Source: JAICMB01 sp963838885
GTDB lineage: Bacteria > Acidobacteriota > Terriglobia > Bryobacterales > Bryobacteraceae
Reading direction: 5' to 3'
Length of the DNA: 64,000 nt
Assembly (NCBI GenBank): GCA_963838885.1
Contig: CAWITB010000031.1
Coordinates: forward strand, 5,978 to 69,977
The position numbers and the translations under genes were made by a program. Below the pieces are notes generated by a model. The model did not search any database and was not told where the DNA came from. It saw nothing but the letters and a program-made list of their open reading frames with translations. Shown piece after piece: positions 17,648 through 26,301 of this stretch (within the stretch, counting starts at the first letter, position 1; every line of letters starts with the position of its first letter).

Positions 17648-18082
17648 TTAGCTCGCTTTCGCCGCCTTCAAATCTTCGCCGATCAGCTCCTTCGCGTGTA
17701 CCACGTCCGCGAGCAGAAAGCTGACGCACGAAAGAATGTCGTCCTCGTCGTCGGATCCCAGATCCTGGAGCTTGCAGAAATTGTTAAGCGTGACGGCGAC
17801 CTCGCCGGCGTTCGTCTCGTATAACTGGAAGTACGACGTCGAGATGCCGTTACCGGCATCCAGCATTTTCCGCATGATCGCGGGAGTGATCGCGGAGCGG
17901 GGCACGACCTTGCATACCAATGACAAGAAAAGGATGCCGCCCTGGAGAACGGCCCGCAGCGACACCCCGCTGTCGATTTCTTGAATGCTCAGTGCGTCGT
18001 CGCCAATCTCGGTGACGGAGTAGCGTTGGGCGGCCAAGAGCGCGTGTACTTGGCTGAGACGTGAAGTCGCGGTTTCCGGCAT
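17648..18082 (-). CDS. YbjN-like/YjfI-like small protein, first gene of PspA operon
   Basis: A 144-residue acidic cytoplasmic protein with mixed alpha/beta pattern: DDALSIQEIDSGVSLRAVLQ, then an internal FQLYETNAGEVAVTLNNF and a helical C-terminus. It resembles the YbjN / type III chaperone-like fold or the DUF2170 (YjfI) proteins encoded next to pspA homologues. The assignment is by context and pattern, not certain. It lies 27 bp upstream of pspA and shares a divergent intergenic region of about 100 bp with the porin gene. Confidence 0.55.
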   Translation of the reverse strand: MPETATSRLSQVHALLAAQRYSVTEIGDDALSIQEIDSGVSLRAVLQGGILFLSLVCKVVPRSAITPAIMRKMLDAGNGISTSYFQLYETNAGEVAVTLNNFCKLQDLGSDDEDDILSCVSFLLADVVHAKELIGEDLKAAKAS

Positions 18083-18183
18083 AGTTGTTCCCCTGTGTGG
18101 AGTACGGAACGAACGTGGAGTTTGTTCGCTAAACGATTGTAGTATAGCGCCGCCCCGCCGCGTTTTCCCGCTATCATTCGTGG

Positions 18184-19548
18184 ATGGCGTCTCGCCTCGC
18201 CGCGGCTGTTCGGATCTCTGTTCTTATAGTCCTGTGCCCCGCCTTCGCGCAGCCCGCTCCACCCGCATCTGGAATGGCGGCTCCGGACCAGGCGGCTAGC
18301 CACGATTGGGTCATGCCGCTCGATCAATTGAACAAACAGTTGCCCGCCTGGATCCGCTTTACCGGCCGGTTTCGCACGCGTTGGGAGATGGCGGCGGGCA
18401 TCGGCTTTGGGGTCTTCAACGACGGCTATCTATTGACGCAGCTCCGCGTAGGCTTAATCCTTCAGCCTGTAAAATGGCTCAGCTTCGTGGGCGAAACGCA
18501 GGATTCGCGCGTGTTCTTCAACCAGCGCACCGGAAATGTTCCACCGTATCAGAACACGTGGGATGTCCGGCAGGCCTACGGAGAACTGGGCAGTTCAAAA
18601 GAGGGTTGGGCCGACCTGATGGTGGGACGCCAAGTGCTGAGTTTCGGAGATGAGCGCCTCATTGGCCCGTCCGACTGGTTAAACCAAGGCCGTACGTTCG
18701 ATACGGTCCGCTTCGATGTGCACCAGCCCGGTTTTAACGTCGCGCTCTTCGCGTCGTCCGTTGTCGTTGCGCGGGACGGCGTTGTCGACCACCATTACGA
18801 AGGCAACGACACGTACGGTGTTTACTCGAGCTTCACTCGTCTCATTCCGCAATCGACCGTTGAGCCTTACGTAATCTGGCGCGTCGCTCCGGGCAATTTA
18901 CGGCTGAACGAAAACCAGGGCCGCGGCGCGCTGAACGAGTTTACGGGCGGCGTGCGCTGGGTGGGCAAACTGCCGGCGCGATTCGGCTACAACGTCGAGA
19001 TGGATAAGCAGGGAGGCTCCTTAGGACCGGACACGATCGCCTCCTGGGCCGGGCACTGGCGCGTCGATAGGGGATTCGAAACCCGCTTCGGACAACTGAC
19101 CCCGTTTATCGAATCGAACTATGCCTCGGGAACGAGAAATTACAGCAGTACGAATTGGAATACGTTCGATCAGATATATCCGTCATCGCACGACAAGTTG
19201 GGTTTCGCCGACCTCGTGGGTTGGCGAAATATCCGGCAGGTCCGCGGCGGTCTCGAAGAGAACATCTCGAAGAATTGGAAGACCAAGCAAACATTCGAGG
19301 ATTTCTGGCTGGCCAATACGCACGACGCTCTATACGGCACTTCGGGAGCTCTGGTGGTGCGCTCCACGAATCCCAACGTGAGCAGTCATGTAGGCGAAGA
19401 ACTCGATCTTGTCTTCGAGCGCGATTTCAACCGCGCCATGATCCTGGGATTTGGATGGGCCCACTTTTTCACCGGCCCGTTTTTGAATGCGACCGCTCGA
19501 ACCAAGGATTACAACTATCCCTACCTGTATTTCACCTATCGCCTTTAA
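18184..19548 (+). CDS. Alginate-export-type outer-membrane porin
   Basis: 454 residues with a Sec signal (hydrophobic residues 7-22, cut near AFAQP). The rest is a repeated beta-strand pattern with alternating aromatic residues, ending in the aromatic terminal strand YPYLYFTYRL. Motifs such as WIRFTGRFRTRWE near the start and LMVGRQVLSFGDERLIG match the Alginate_exp domain family. These proteins form outer-membrane barrels for small or polymeric solutes. No biosynthetic partner is nearby, so the substrate is unknown. Confidence 0.8.
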   Translation: MASRLAAAVRISVLIVLCPAFAQPAPPASGMAAPDQAASHDWVMPLDQLNKQLPAWIRFTGRFRTRWEMAAGIGFGVFNDGYLLTQLRVGLILQPVKWLSFVGETQDSRVFFNQRTGNVPPYQNTWDVRQAYGELGSSKEGWADLMVGRQVLSFGDERLIGPSDWLNQGRTFDTVRFDVHQPGFNVALFASSVVVARDGVVDHHYEGNDTYGVYSSFTRLIPQSTVEPYVIWRVAPGNLRLNENQGRGALNEFTGGVRWVGKLPARFGYNVEMDKQGGSLGPDTIASWAGHWRVDRGFETRFGQLTPFIESNYASGTRNYSSTNWNTFDQIYPSSHDKLGFADLVGWRNIRQVRGGLEENISKNWKTKQTFEDFWLANTHDALYGTSGALVVRSTNPNVSSHVGEELDLVFERDFNRAMILGFGWAHFFTGPFLNATARTKDYNYPYLYFTYRL

Positions 19549-19551
19549 TCG

Positions 19552-20196
19552 CTACCGAACGGGCCTGATGACAACGCGATCCGTCCGGCACTCCCCTGCG
19601 TTGGCCGTGCATCGCCGGGCGTTCAGGTTCCGGTCGAAACAGACCCGCACTTCCTGCAACTCGCCGTCGCGATAACAGGAGACGCGAAATGAATCCCGCG
19701 GGAAACGGGAATTGGCGGCCGCGAAATCGGCTTCGATTTGGGAGGGGCTCAAGTTCAGTTCGCGAGAAGGCTGTTGCAGGTCATTTGGGATTGCGACCGA
19801 ATCGCGCGCCTTTCGCACGGCGCTGAAATACTCGCTTGCGCTCAACCCGCTGCACGTGCCATGCATGGCCCACTCATGCTGAATCAGCGATTCGGACGGA
19901 TAATAATTGAGCATTGCGCGAACGGTATCGCGCCCCACGGGGCTGGCGGGTCCGCAGTGCTCCGGTCCACGGGAGTTCTCGCCCTGCGGCCACAAGCCGT
20001 GCACGACGAATCCCATTCGCCGCCCGGGACCGCATTCTCGAAAGTCTTTTTCACCCTCCGGCTGCGCGCAAAAATCGGGGGCATAGGAGAGTGAAAGAAG
20101 ATAATAGTCGAAAGTCCCGCCGGTCCGGCGATGGTGCGAGCGCGCCGCCAGCGGTAAAGCCACGACGCTAAGAAGAAGAATCAGACTAACACGCAT
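19552..20196 (-). CDS. Ribonuclease T2 family secreted nuclease
   Basis: The start is ATG 20196; an in-frame TTG lies at 20214. A signal peptide (hydrophobic LILLLSVVALPLAARS) precedes the catalytic domain. Both T2 active-site blocks are present: CAS-I as FVVHGLWPQ and CAS-II as QHEWAMHGTCSG, giving the two catalytic histidines and the Glu/His pair. There are several cysteines for disulfides. It would cleave RNA in the periplasm or outside the cell, supplying nucleotides; the nucleoside-salvage operon lies about 600 bp away. It is convergent with the porin gene with a 3-bp gap. Confidence 0.92.
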   Translation of the reverse strand: MRVSLILLLSVVALPLAARSHHRRTGGTFDYYLLSLSYAPDFCAQPEGEKDFRECGPGRRMGFVVHGLWPQGENSRGPEHCGPASPVGRDTVRAMLNYYPSESLIQHEWAMHGTCSGLSASEYFSAVRKARDSVAIPNDLQQPSRELNLSPSQIEADFAAANSRFPRDSFRVSCYRDGELQEVRVCFDRNLNARRCTANAGECRTDRVVIRPVR

Positions 20197-20787
20197 TCCT
20201 GGCGGCCCAGTCAAAAGGAAATACCTCTACTTTGCAGGAAGGGAGACATTTCTAATTCGCGTTTACGCAAACCTACTCTCGCCTTCGACCCTTATATTAT
20301 TCCAGATCTCGGTGCCGCGACAACGGCCCTCTGTGATGAGTTGAAGCGCGAGATCACACGTATTGAGACCGCCAACGTGGCATTGTCCGGGCAAACGACC
20401 TTTACGGATCCGAACGCGAGCCAAAGGCTCTGAGGTTGATAACGGCATTGACCGCTGACTGCCAGCGGCGACCCTCGAATACGCATCGAATTCGAGGATG
20501 CCCACCATCGTGGGTACAACTGGAACGACTATGTTATGGCGAGTGCATCCATAAAATGAGGCGTACATCGCGACGCAGATGAAGGACCTTGTTCAACATC
20601 TCAATCAACTGCTCACCTACTTGCCTCAGAGTTAAGGCTCCCATCGCCCGCTTCCTGGAAGTGGAAAAGGAATTATGCGCTTTCTTCGACCAGTAATCGG
20701 GCGAGCAAGAACTAACGACAGAACCCTGACCCAAGATCTCGTACGAATTCCATCGCGCTCGCATGCCGCTCCAGCGTTGATCGTTGA
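20197..20787. other. Intergenic region with unassigned coding-like stretches
   Basis: No recognisable gene. Two overlapping minus-strand frames, 20534-20764 and 20263-20568, look mildly coding (for example QVGEQLIEMLNKVLHLRR, then CDLALQLITEGRCRG) and could be one small gene broken by a frameshift. I cannot identify a family. Confidence 0.3.
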
Positions 20788-22173
20788 CTATTTCAACGAT
20801 GCGGAAACCTTGGCGCGGTACTCCTTGGCCTTCGCTATAATTTGCGCTTGATTTAACGTGAGCGAGCGCCCGTCGCGGACAATCTGCTTACCGTTTACGA
20901 CGACGTCCTGAACGTCGCTCCCCTTCAATGCATAGACGATCTGCGAATACACGTTATACATAGGAACGGCGTGGGGCCGATCGAGGCGCAGCGTAATGAA
21001 GTCGGCGCGCTTGCCGGGTTCGAGCGATCCGATCTCTTTGTCCATCCCAACAGCGGCGGCGCCGAGAATGGTCGCCATTTCGATGGCCTCCTCGGCCGGC
21101 AGGGCGCGCGGGTCGCCACTCGTTACCTTCTGCAGATCGGAAGCGAGATTCATCTCTTCCATCAGGTCGAAATCGTTATTGCTGCCGGCCGGACCGTCCG
21201 TTCCAAGGCCGGTCGGAATTCCGGCCGCGAGCAGCTTCAATACCGGCGCGACGCCGCTCGCAAGTTTCATGTTGCTGGAGGGGCAATGCGCGATTCCCGT
21301 CCCGTGCTTCTTGAGCGTGGCAATGTCGCGGTTATCGAGCCACACCCCGTGGGCGGCGATCGTGCGGCCGTCCAAAACGCCTAGCGCGTCGAGCAACTCC
21401 GTCGGGCTCATACCGCGCTTGGCCTCGCAGTCGTCGTCCTCACGCTTCGTCTCCGAAAGATGAATCACAAGCGGAACGCCGTAGCGATTCGCGAGCCGGC
21501 GCGAGGAGCGCAAATCGGCATCGCTGTTCGTGTACATAGAGTGCGGCGCGACGGCCGGAACAATCAGCGGGTCGTTCTTGAACTGCTGGATGAAGCGCTC
21601 GGTGAAACGCAGCGAATCTGCCGGCGTCTTGGCGTCGGGAACCGGGAACCCGATGATCGTCTCGCCCAGGATGCCGCGCATTCCCGCTTCTTTGACAGCC
21701 TGCGCGGCGTGGTCCTCGTAATAATACATGTCGACGAACGTCGTTGTACCGGAGAGCATCATCTCGAGGCAAGCCAGGCGAGTGCCCCACAGTACGAAAT
21801 CGGACGTAACGTTCTTCGCCTCCGCCGGGAAGATATATTTCTCGAGCCAGTCTTGTAACGTGAGGTCGTCGGCGATGCCGCGCAGCAGCGACATGGCGGC
21901 GTGCGTGTGCGTGTTGATAAGTCCGGGCATCAGGATCGCGTCCGGCCGGTCGAGCCGTCGCGGCGCCTGGTACCCCGCTTCCACTTCCGCGCGCGGTCCC
22001 ACGGCTACGATGCGCTCTCCGCGGACCGCGACGGCGCCGTTGTCAATAAGGCGGCGCGCGGCATCCATGGTGACTACATAGCGCGCGGTGTAGATCGCAT
22101 CCGCCGTTTCGGCGTACGCGGCGAGGGTAAAGACGCAGACGAGGAGACAGGCCCTATTCAATGAACGATGCAT
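20788..22173 (-). CDS. Exported amidohydrolase, SAH/guanine/cytosine-deaminase type
   Basis: 461 residues. An apparent Sec signal (LLVCVFTLAAYAETADA) is unusual for this otherwise cytoplasmic family. The catalytic (beta/alpha)8 domain shows the amidohydrolase metal ligands: NTHTH (HxH), VIHLSET, AAHGVWLD and LGTDGPAGSNND, matching the MtaD/SsnA subfamily that deaminates S-adenosylhomocysteine, methylthioadenosine, guanine or related rings. It ends with the usual small beta domain (SLEPGKRADF). It overlaps the cdd gene by 20 bp at the end of a nucleoside-salvage operon, so a purine or nucleoside substrate is likely. The exact substrate cannot be read from sequence. Confidence 0.85.
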   Translation of the reverse strand: MHRSLNRACLLVCVFTLAAYAETADAIYTARYVVTMDAARRLIDNGAVAVRGERIVAVGPRAEVEAGYQAPRRLDRPDAILMPGLINTHTHAAMSLLRGIADDLTLQDWLEKYIFPAEAKNVTSDFVLWGTRLACLEMMLSGTTTFVDMYYYEDHAAQAVKEAGMRGILGETIIGFPVPDAKTPADSLRFTERFIQQFKNDPLIVPAVAPHSMYTNSDADLRSSRRLANRYGVPLVIHLSETKREDDDCEAKRGMSPTELLDALGVLDGRTIAAHGVWLDNRDIATLKKHGTGIAHCPSSNMKLASGVAPVLKLLAAGIPTGLGTDGPAGSNNDFDLMEEMNLASDLQKVTSGDPRALPAEEAIEMATILGAAAVGMDKEIGSLEPGKRADFITLRLDRPHAVPMYNVYSQIVYALKGSDVQDVVVNGKQIVRDGRSLTLNQAQIIAKAKEYRAKVSASLK

Positions 22174-22543
22174 CGAACGGCCTTGGGAACAGATCTTTCA
22201 TCTGGAACGTTTCCGATTTCCCCCGCAGGTTTGCGAGCCGCACTTCGATGTCGCCGCAAAACTCCCAAAGTATCTGGCGGCAGGCGCCGCATGGAGGCGT
22301 CAGAAGTCCCGTGTCGGCCACCACCACCATTTGCCGAAAGCCGCCGCCCCCTTCGGAGATGGCCTTGAATACGGCCACGCGCTCGGCGCAGACGGTAAGC
22401 CCGTAGCTGGCGTTCTCCACGTTGCAGCCCGTGAAGATGCGGCCGGACGCGTCCTCGAGAGCCGCCCCGACCTTAAATTTCGAAAACGGAGCGTGCGCGT
22501 TTTCGCGCGCCATGCGCGCGGCTTCGAAAAGGACATCAGGCAT
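22154..22543 (-). CDS. cdd: Cytidine deaminase
   Basis: Converts cytidine or deoxycytidine to uridine. The zinc-site motifs are intact: CAERVA (Cys-Ala-Glu) and PPCGACRQ (PCxxC). The substrate loop NVENASYGL is also present. The length of 129 residues is normal for the homotetrameric type. The ATG at 22543 overlaps the end of the upstream phosphorylase gene by 8 bp; a TTG at 22549 is an alternative. It is the fourth gene of the salvage operon. Confidence 0.95.
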   Translation of the reverse strand: MPDVLFEAARMARENAHAPFSKFKVGAALEDASGRIFTGCNVENASYGLTVCAERVAVFKAISEGGGGFRQMVVVADTGLLTPPCGACRQILWEFCGDIEVRLANLRGKSETFQMKDLFPRPFDASFIE

Positions 22544-23346
22544 CGGCAAGTCTAGGCAGCAGAGCTTTCAAAAGATTTACCAGAGTATCGCGAACCGCGC
22601 GTCCCGTTTCGAGCACTTCTTCATGCTGGATCTTGCGCGGTAGAATGCCGGCCGCCATATTCGTAACGCAGGAAATCGCCAAAACGCGCACGCCGAGATA
22701 GTTCGCGACGATGACTTCGGGAACCGTCGACATACCGACCAAGTCGGCGCCGATGCCGCGCAGAGAATCGAATCTCCGCCGGCGTTTCGTAACTCGGACC
22801 CGGCATCGCCGCATAGACGCCTTCGGCCAGTTCAATGCCCATTTCGCCCGCGACCTGACGCGCAATGGCGCGGTAAGCGGCCGAATAGGCGTCCGTCATA
22901 TCGGGGAAGCGCGGGCCCAGCGAATCGTCGTTCGGTCCCGCGAGAGGGTTCACCCCTTGCAGATTGATGTGATCCGAGATGAGCACGAGAGCGCCTTGTT
23001 TATAGGCGAGATTGATGCCGCCCGCGGCGTTGGTGAAAACCATGGACTGGACGCCAAGCTGCGCCAGCACGCGCACGCCGGTGGTCACCTGCGCGGGCGT
23101 GTAGCCTTCGTAGAGATGCGAGCGGCCCGCAAGAACGGCAATTTCGAGATCGCCGAGCGAACCAAGGATCAGCTTGCCGGCGTGGCCAATCGCGGTCGAT
23201 TGCGGCCAGCCGGGAATCTCGGCGTAGGGGATGACAAAAGGATCGCTGAGTTCATCCGCGAACGATCCCAGACCGCTGCCGAGAACGACGCCGAGGCGCG
23301 GGGCGGACTGCGTCAAGGTGCGGACGTAATCGGCGGCTTCGCTCAC
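22536..23346 (-). CDS. punA: Purine nucleoside phosphorylase, broken by a one-base frameshift
   Basis: Trimeric-type phosphorylase that splits purine nucleosides with phosphate. The GTG at 23346 overlaps the nupC stop (GTGA). Family motifs: GSGLGSFAD, AGRSHLYEGY, TNAAGGIN and GPSYETPAEI. After ETPAEIRF the reading shifts near 22770; one extra base is present, and the next frame continues LRGIGADLVGMSTVPEVIVA to the stop at 22536. Everything else is conserved, so this is either a recent mutation or an assembly error. Together the parts give about 270 residues, the normal length. Confidence 0.85.
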
Positions 23347-24542
23347 AACAACATGCCCGCGATGCACGCGGACATGAAATTCGCCATGGTTCCGGCGGCG
23401 ACGGCTCGCAAACCGAGACGCGCCAGATCGGATTTCCGCGTCGGCGCGAGCGCCCCGATACCGCCGATCTGAATCGCGATAGAGCTGAGATTCGCGAACC
23501 CGCACAGCGCATAAGTCGCGATGGTGAACGATCGCGGATCGAGATGCGGCTTCAAGGGACCAAGCTCCTGGAAGGCGATGAATTCGTTCAGAACGAGCCG
23601 GATGCCAAGGAGATTTCCTATCGATCGGCAATCGTTCCATTTCACTCCTAGCAGCCACGCAACGGGCGAGAAAACGTAACCGAGGATCTGCTGCATGGAC
23701 GTATGGAAATTCCCCAGAACGCCGTTCACCAGCGCAATCAAGGCCAGAAACGCAATCAACATCGCGGCGACATTGAGCGCCAGATTCAGTCCATCGCCGG
23801 CGCCGCGCGCGGCTGCGTCAATGAGGTTTACTCCCGGCCTCTCCACCTCGATCTTGACGCCGCCCGCGGTCGCGGGCTGCCCGATTTCGGGGATCAAGAT
23901 TTTCGCCAGCATGATCGTAGCCGGCGCCGTCATGATCACGGCGGTCAACAAGTGCACGATCGAGACATGGGCCATCAAAACGTATGCGGCCATGACGGCG
24001 CCGGACACGTGGGCCATGCCGCTGACCATGATGGTGAATAGCTCGGATTCGGTCATGCCGGCGAGAAAGGGGCGTATCGTAAGAGGAGCCTCCGTCTGAC
24101 CCATGAAAATGCTCGCGGCGACATTGGTGGCTTCAGCGCCGCTCGCTCCCATGACGCGTTGCATCAAGACCGCCATGCCGCGCACGAAAACCTGCATCAC
24201 TCCGAAGTAATAGAGAATCGCGAACAGACTCGAGATAAAAATAATGATCGGAAGGACCTGAAACGCGAATACCACGCCGAACTCCGGCGACGCCGCGCCC
24301 AGCTTATCGCCGAAAACAAACTTACTGCCCGCGGCGGAATACCCGAGCAACGCATTCACGCCCACGCTCGCCGTCTGGAACAGCAGTCCGAAGGGCGTTT
24401 TCAGAACGATAAACGCGAAAAGAAATTGCAGAGAAATGCCCCACACTATAATGCGGGGCTGGATTGCTTTCTTATGTTTTGAGAAAAGCAGACAGACCGC
24501 TAAAATCGACGCCAGCCCGAGAAGGCCAGTAAAGCGGTCCAT
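23343..24542 (-). CDS. nupC: NupC-family concentrative nucleoside transporter
   Basis: 399 residues with about ten hydrophobic segments. The nucleoside-binding signatures GQTEAPL and NEFIAF are present. CNT proteins import nucleosides by cation symport through the inner membrane. The gene starts 10 bp after the pyrimidine phosphorylase stop, and its stop overlaps the phosphorylase start downstream, so import and cleavage are coupled. Confidence 0.93.
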   Translation of the reverse strand: MDRFTGLLGLASILAVCLLFSKHKKAIQPRIIVWGISLQFLFAFIVLKTPFGLLFQTASVGVNALLGYSAAGSKFVFGDKLGAASPEFGVVFAFQVLPIIIFISSLFAILYYFGVMQVFVRGMAVLMQRVMGASGAEATNVAASIFMGQTEAPLTIRPFLAGMTESELFTIMVSGMAHVSGAVMAAYVLMAHVSIVHLLTAVIMTAPATIMLAKILIPEIGQPATAGGVKIEVERPGVNLIDAAARGAGDGLNLALNVAAMLIAFLALIALVNGVLGNFHTSMQQILGYVFSPVAWLLGVKWNDCRSIGNLLGIRLVLNEFIAFQELGPLKPHLDPRSFTIATYALCGFANLSSIAIQIGGIGALAPTRKSDLARLGLRAVAAGTMANFMSACIAGMLL

Positions 24543-24552
24543 CCAGATAAGT

Positions 24553-25857
24553 TTATCCGACCACTTCGAGAATTAATTCGCGCTCGTCGGGCGCCGTGCC
24601 CGAAATGCGGAAAGCGTCCTCCACCATTTGCGCGGCTTCCTCGACGTGCTCCTCGCTGGTGTAATAGAGGCGGCACAGCACGCCGCCGGCATCGATTTTA
24701 TTGCCCACCTTCACCTCCAGAATGACGCCCACCGCCGGGTCGATCTGGTCCTCCTTGGTATCGCGTCCGGCGCCGATCAGGTTCGAGGCCTGACCAATGT
24801 ACTCGGCGTCGATGATGGTGACATAGCCGGGGCGCGGCGACGTAATTTCACGCGCGCCAGTGGCGTTCGGAAGCAGCTCGAAGCGATCCAGCACCTGCGG
24901 ATTGCCTCCTTGCGCCTGAATCACTTCTTTGAACTTGCGGTATCCGGAGCCGTCGAGAAGACGGCGCTGCGCCAGGTCGCGCGCTTCGTCGAGCGTCTTC
25001 GTAATCTTGCCGAGGAAAATCATGCGCGCGGCGAGCTCGAGCGAAAGCCGCGTGAGATCGGTCGGGCCGGCGTTCTGTAGAGTCTGCGAGACCTCCATGA
25101 TCTCGAGAGCATTGCCGATGGCATAGCCGAGCGGCTGGCTCATGTCGGTGATCAGCGCCTGAACGCGCTTATCGAGGCGGCGGCCAATACCGACCATCAT
25201 CTGCGCCAGGCGGCGCGCGTCCACCTGCTTCTTCATGAAGGCGCCCGCGCCCACCTTTACGTCGAGCACCAGAGCGTCCAGCCCCACCGCGACTTTCTTC
25301 GACATGATCGACGATGCGATCAACGGTATGGACTCGACTGTGGCAGTGGCGTCGCGCAACGCATAGAGCTTGCCGTCCGCAGGCGCGAGCTCCGGCGTTT
25401 GGCCGATGAATGCGAGACCCAGACGGCCGACCTGGTCCTTGAACTCGGCCGCGGTAAGGTCGGTGCGAAAACCCGGAATCGATTCTAGCTTGTCGAGCGT
25501 GCCGCCGGTGTGACCCAACGCGCGGCCCGAAATCATCGGCACAATGGCGCCCGCGGCGGCCGCGATCGGCGCCGCGATCAGGCTCGTCTTATCGCCTACG
25601 CCGCCCGTAGAATGCTTGTCGACCTTCACGCCATGGATGTCGCTGAAGTCGAGCACGGAGCCGGAGTGCATCATGCTCTCGGTCAGCGCGCTCACCTCGC
25701 GATCGGACATGCCGCTGAAGAAAACCGCCATCAGGAACGCGGAGACTTGATAATCGGGAATGTCGCCGCGCGTGTAGCCGTCGATGAAATACTTGATTTC
25801 TTCCGGCGAAAGCTCTTCGCGGTCGCGCTTCCGGTGGATCAGGTCAACAGTTCGCAT
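24553..25857 (-). CDS. pdp: Pyrimidine-nucleoside (thymidine) phosphorylase
   Basis: 434 residues. The phosphorylase signature KHSTGGVGDKTSL is at about residue 80. The glycosyltransferase family-3 helical domain is followed by an alpha/beta domain and a C-terminal domain. It cleaves uridine and thymidine to base plus (deoxy)ribose 1-phosphate. It is first of the five salvage genes proper and starts 63 bp after mutT, so it may be co-transcribed with it. Confidence 0.93.
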   Translation of the reverse strand: MRTVDLIHRKRDREELSPEEIKYFIDGYTRGDIPDYQVSAFLMAVFFSGMSDREVSALTESMMHSGSVLDFSDIHGVKVDKHSTGGVGDKTSLIAAPIAAAAGAIVPMISGRALGHTGGTLDKLESIPGFRTDLTAAEFKDQVGRLGLAFIGQTPELAPADGKLYALRDATATVESIPLIASSIMSKKVAVGLDALVLDVKVGAGAFMKKQVDARRLAQMMVGIGRRLDKRVQALITDMSQPLGYAIGNALEIMEVSQTLQNAGPTDLTRLSLELAARMIFLGKITKTLDEARDLAQRRLLDGSGYRKFKEVIQAQGGNPQVLDRFELLPNATGAREITSPRPGYVTIIDAEYIGQASNLIGAGRDTKEDQIDPAVGVILEVKVGNKIDAGGVLCRLYYTSEEHVEEAAQMVEDAFRISGTAPDERELILEVVG

Positions 25858-25920
25858 TTAGAGTCCCTAAAACTAGCATCTTATTTAGCTGAATAACGCA
25901 ATTTCACACCCCGCCGCCGG

Positions 25921-26301
25921 TCATCGCGCGAGCGAGCGGATGAATTCCACGTCTCCTTCAAGAAAATCGCAGGAGGGCAGATCGTGGGGCAGAACCCACG
26001 AGATTTGTTCGAAAATCAGGTTGCGCGGCTCGCCAATGAACCGCTGGACCTTATGAAAGATTAGCAGGATCGGAGCGCGGCCGGGGTATTCATAGTCGTA
26101 ACGCTCGATCTCGGGGCCGATTTCGGCGCGAATTCCCAGCTCCTCCCGGAGCTCCCGCGCCAATGCCTCGCGAGGCTCTTCCCCAGGCTCGACCTTGCCG
26201 CCGGGGAATTCCCATTTCAATGCATGCGGCGTGTCCGGACGGCGCTGGGCGACTAGAATGCGGCCGTCGCGCTCGATCACCGCGGCGACAACCGTGGTCA
26301 C
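25921..26301 (-). CDS. mutT: MutT-type Nudix hydrolase
   Basis: 126 residues. The Nudix box is complete: GKVEPGEEPREALARELREE followed by LGI. These enzymes hydrolyse oxidised dGTP or related nucleotides. The GTG start at 26301 overlaps the SelA-like stop as GTGA, so it is translationally coupled to that gene. A similar fold serves CTP pyrophosphohydrolases; the exact substrate is not decidable. Confidence 0.88.
   Translation of the reverse strand: MTTVVAAVIERDGRILVAQRRPDTPHALKWEFPGGKVEPGEEPREALARELREELGIRAEIGPEIERYDYEYPGRAPILLIFHKVQRFIGEPRNLIFEQISWVLPHDLPSCDFLEGDVEFIRSLAR

Noticed and set aside
20263..20764. Two overlapping minus-strand frames as a real gene
   Set aside because: Mildly coding in look but no family, no good start and a required frameshift; left as unresolved.
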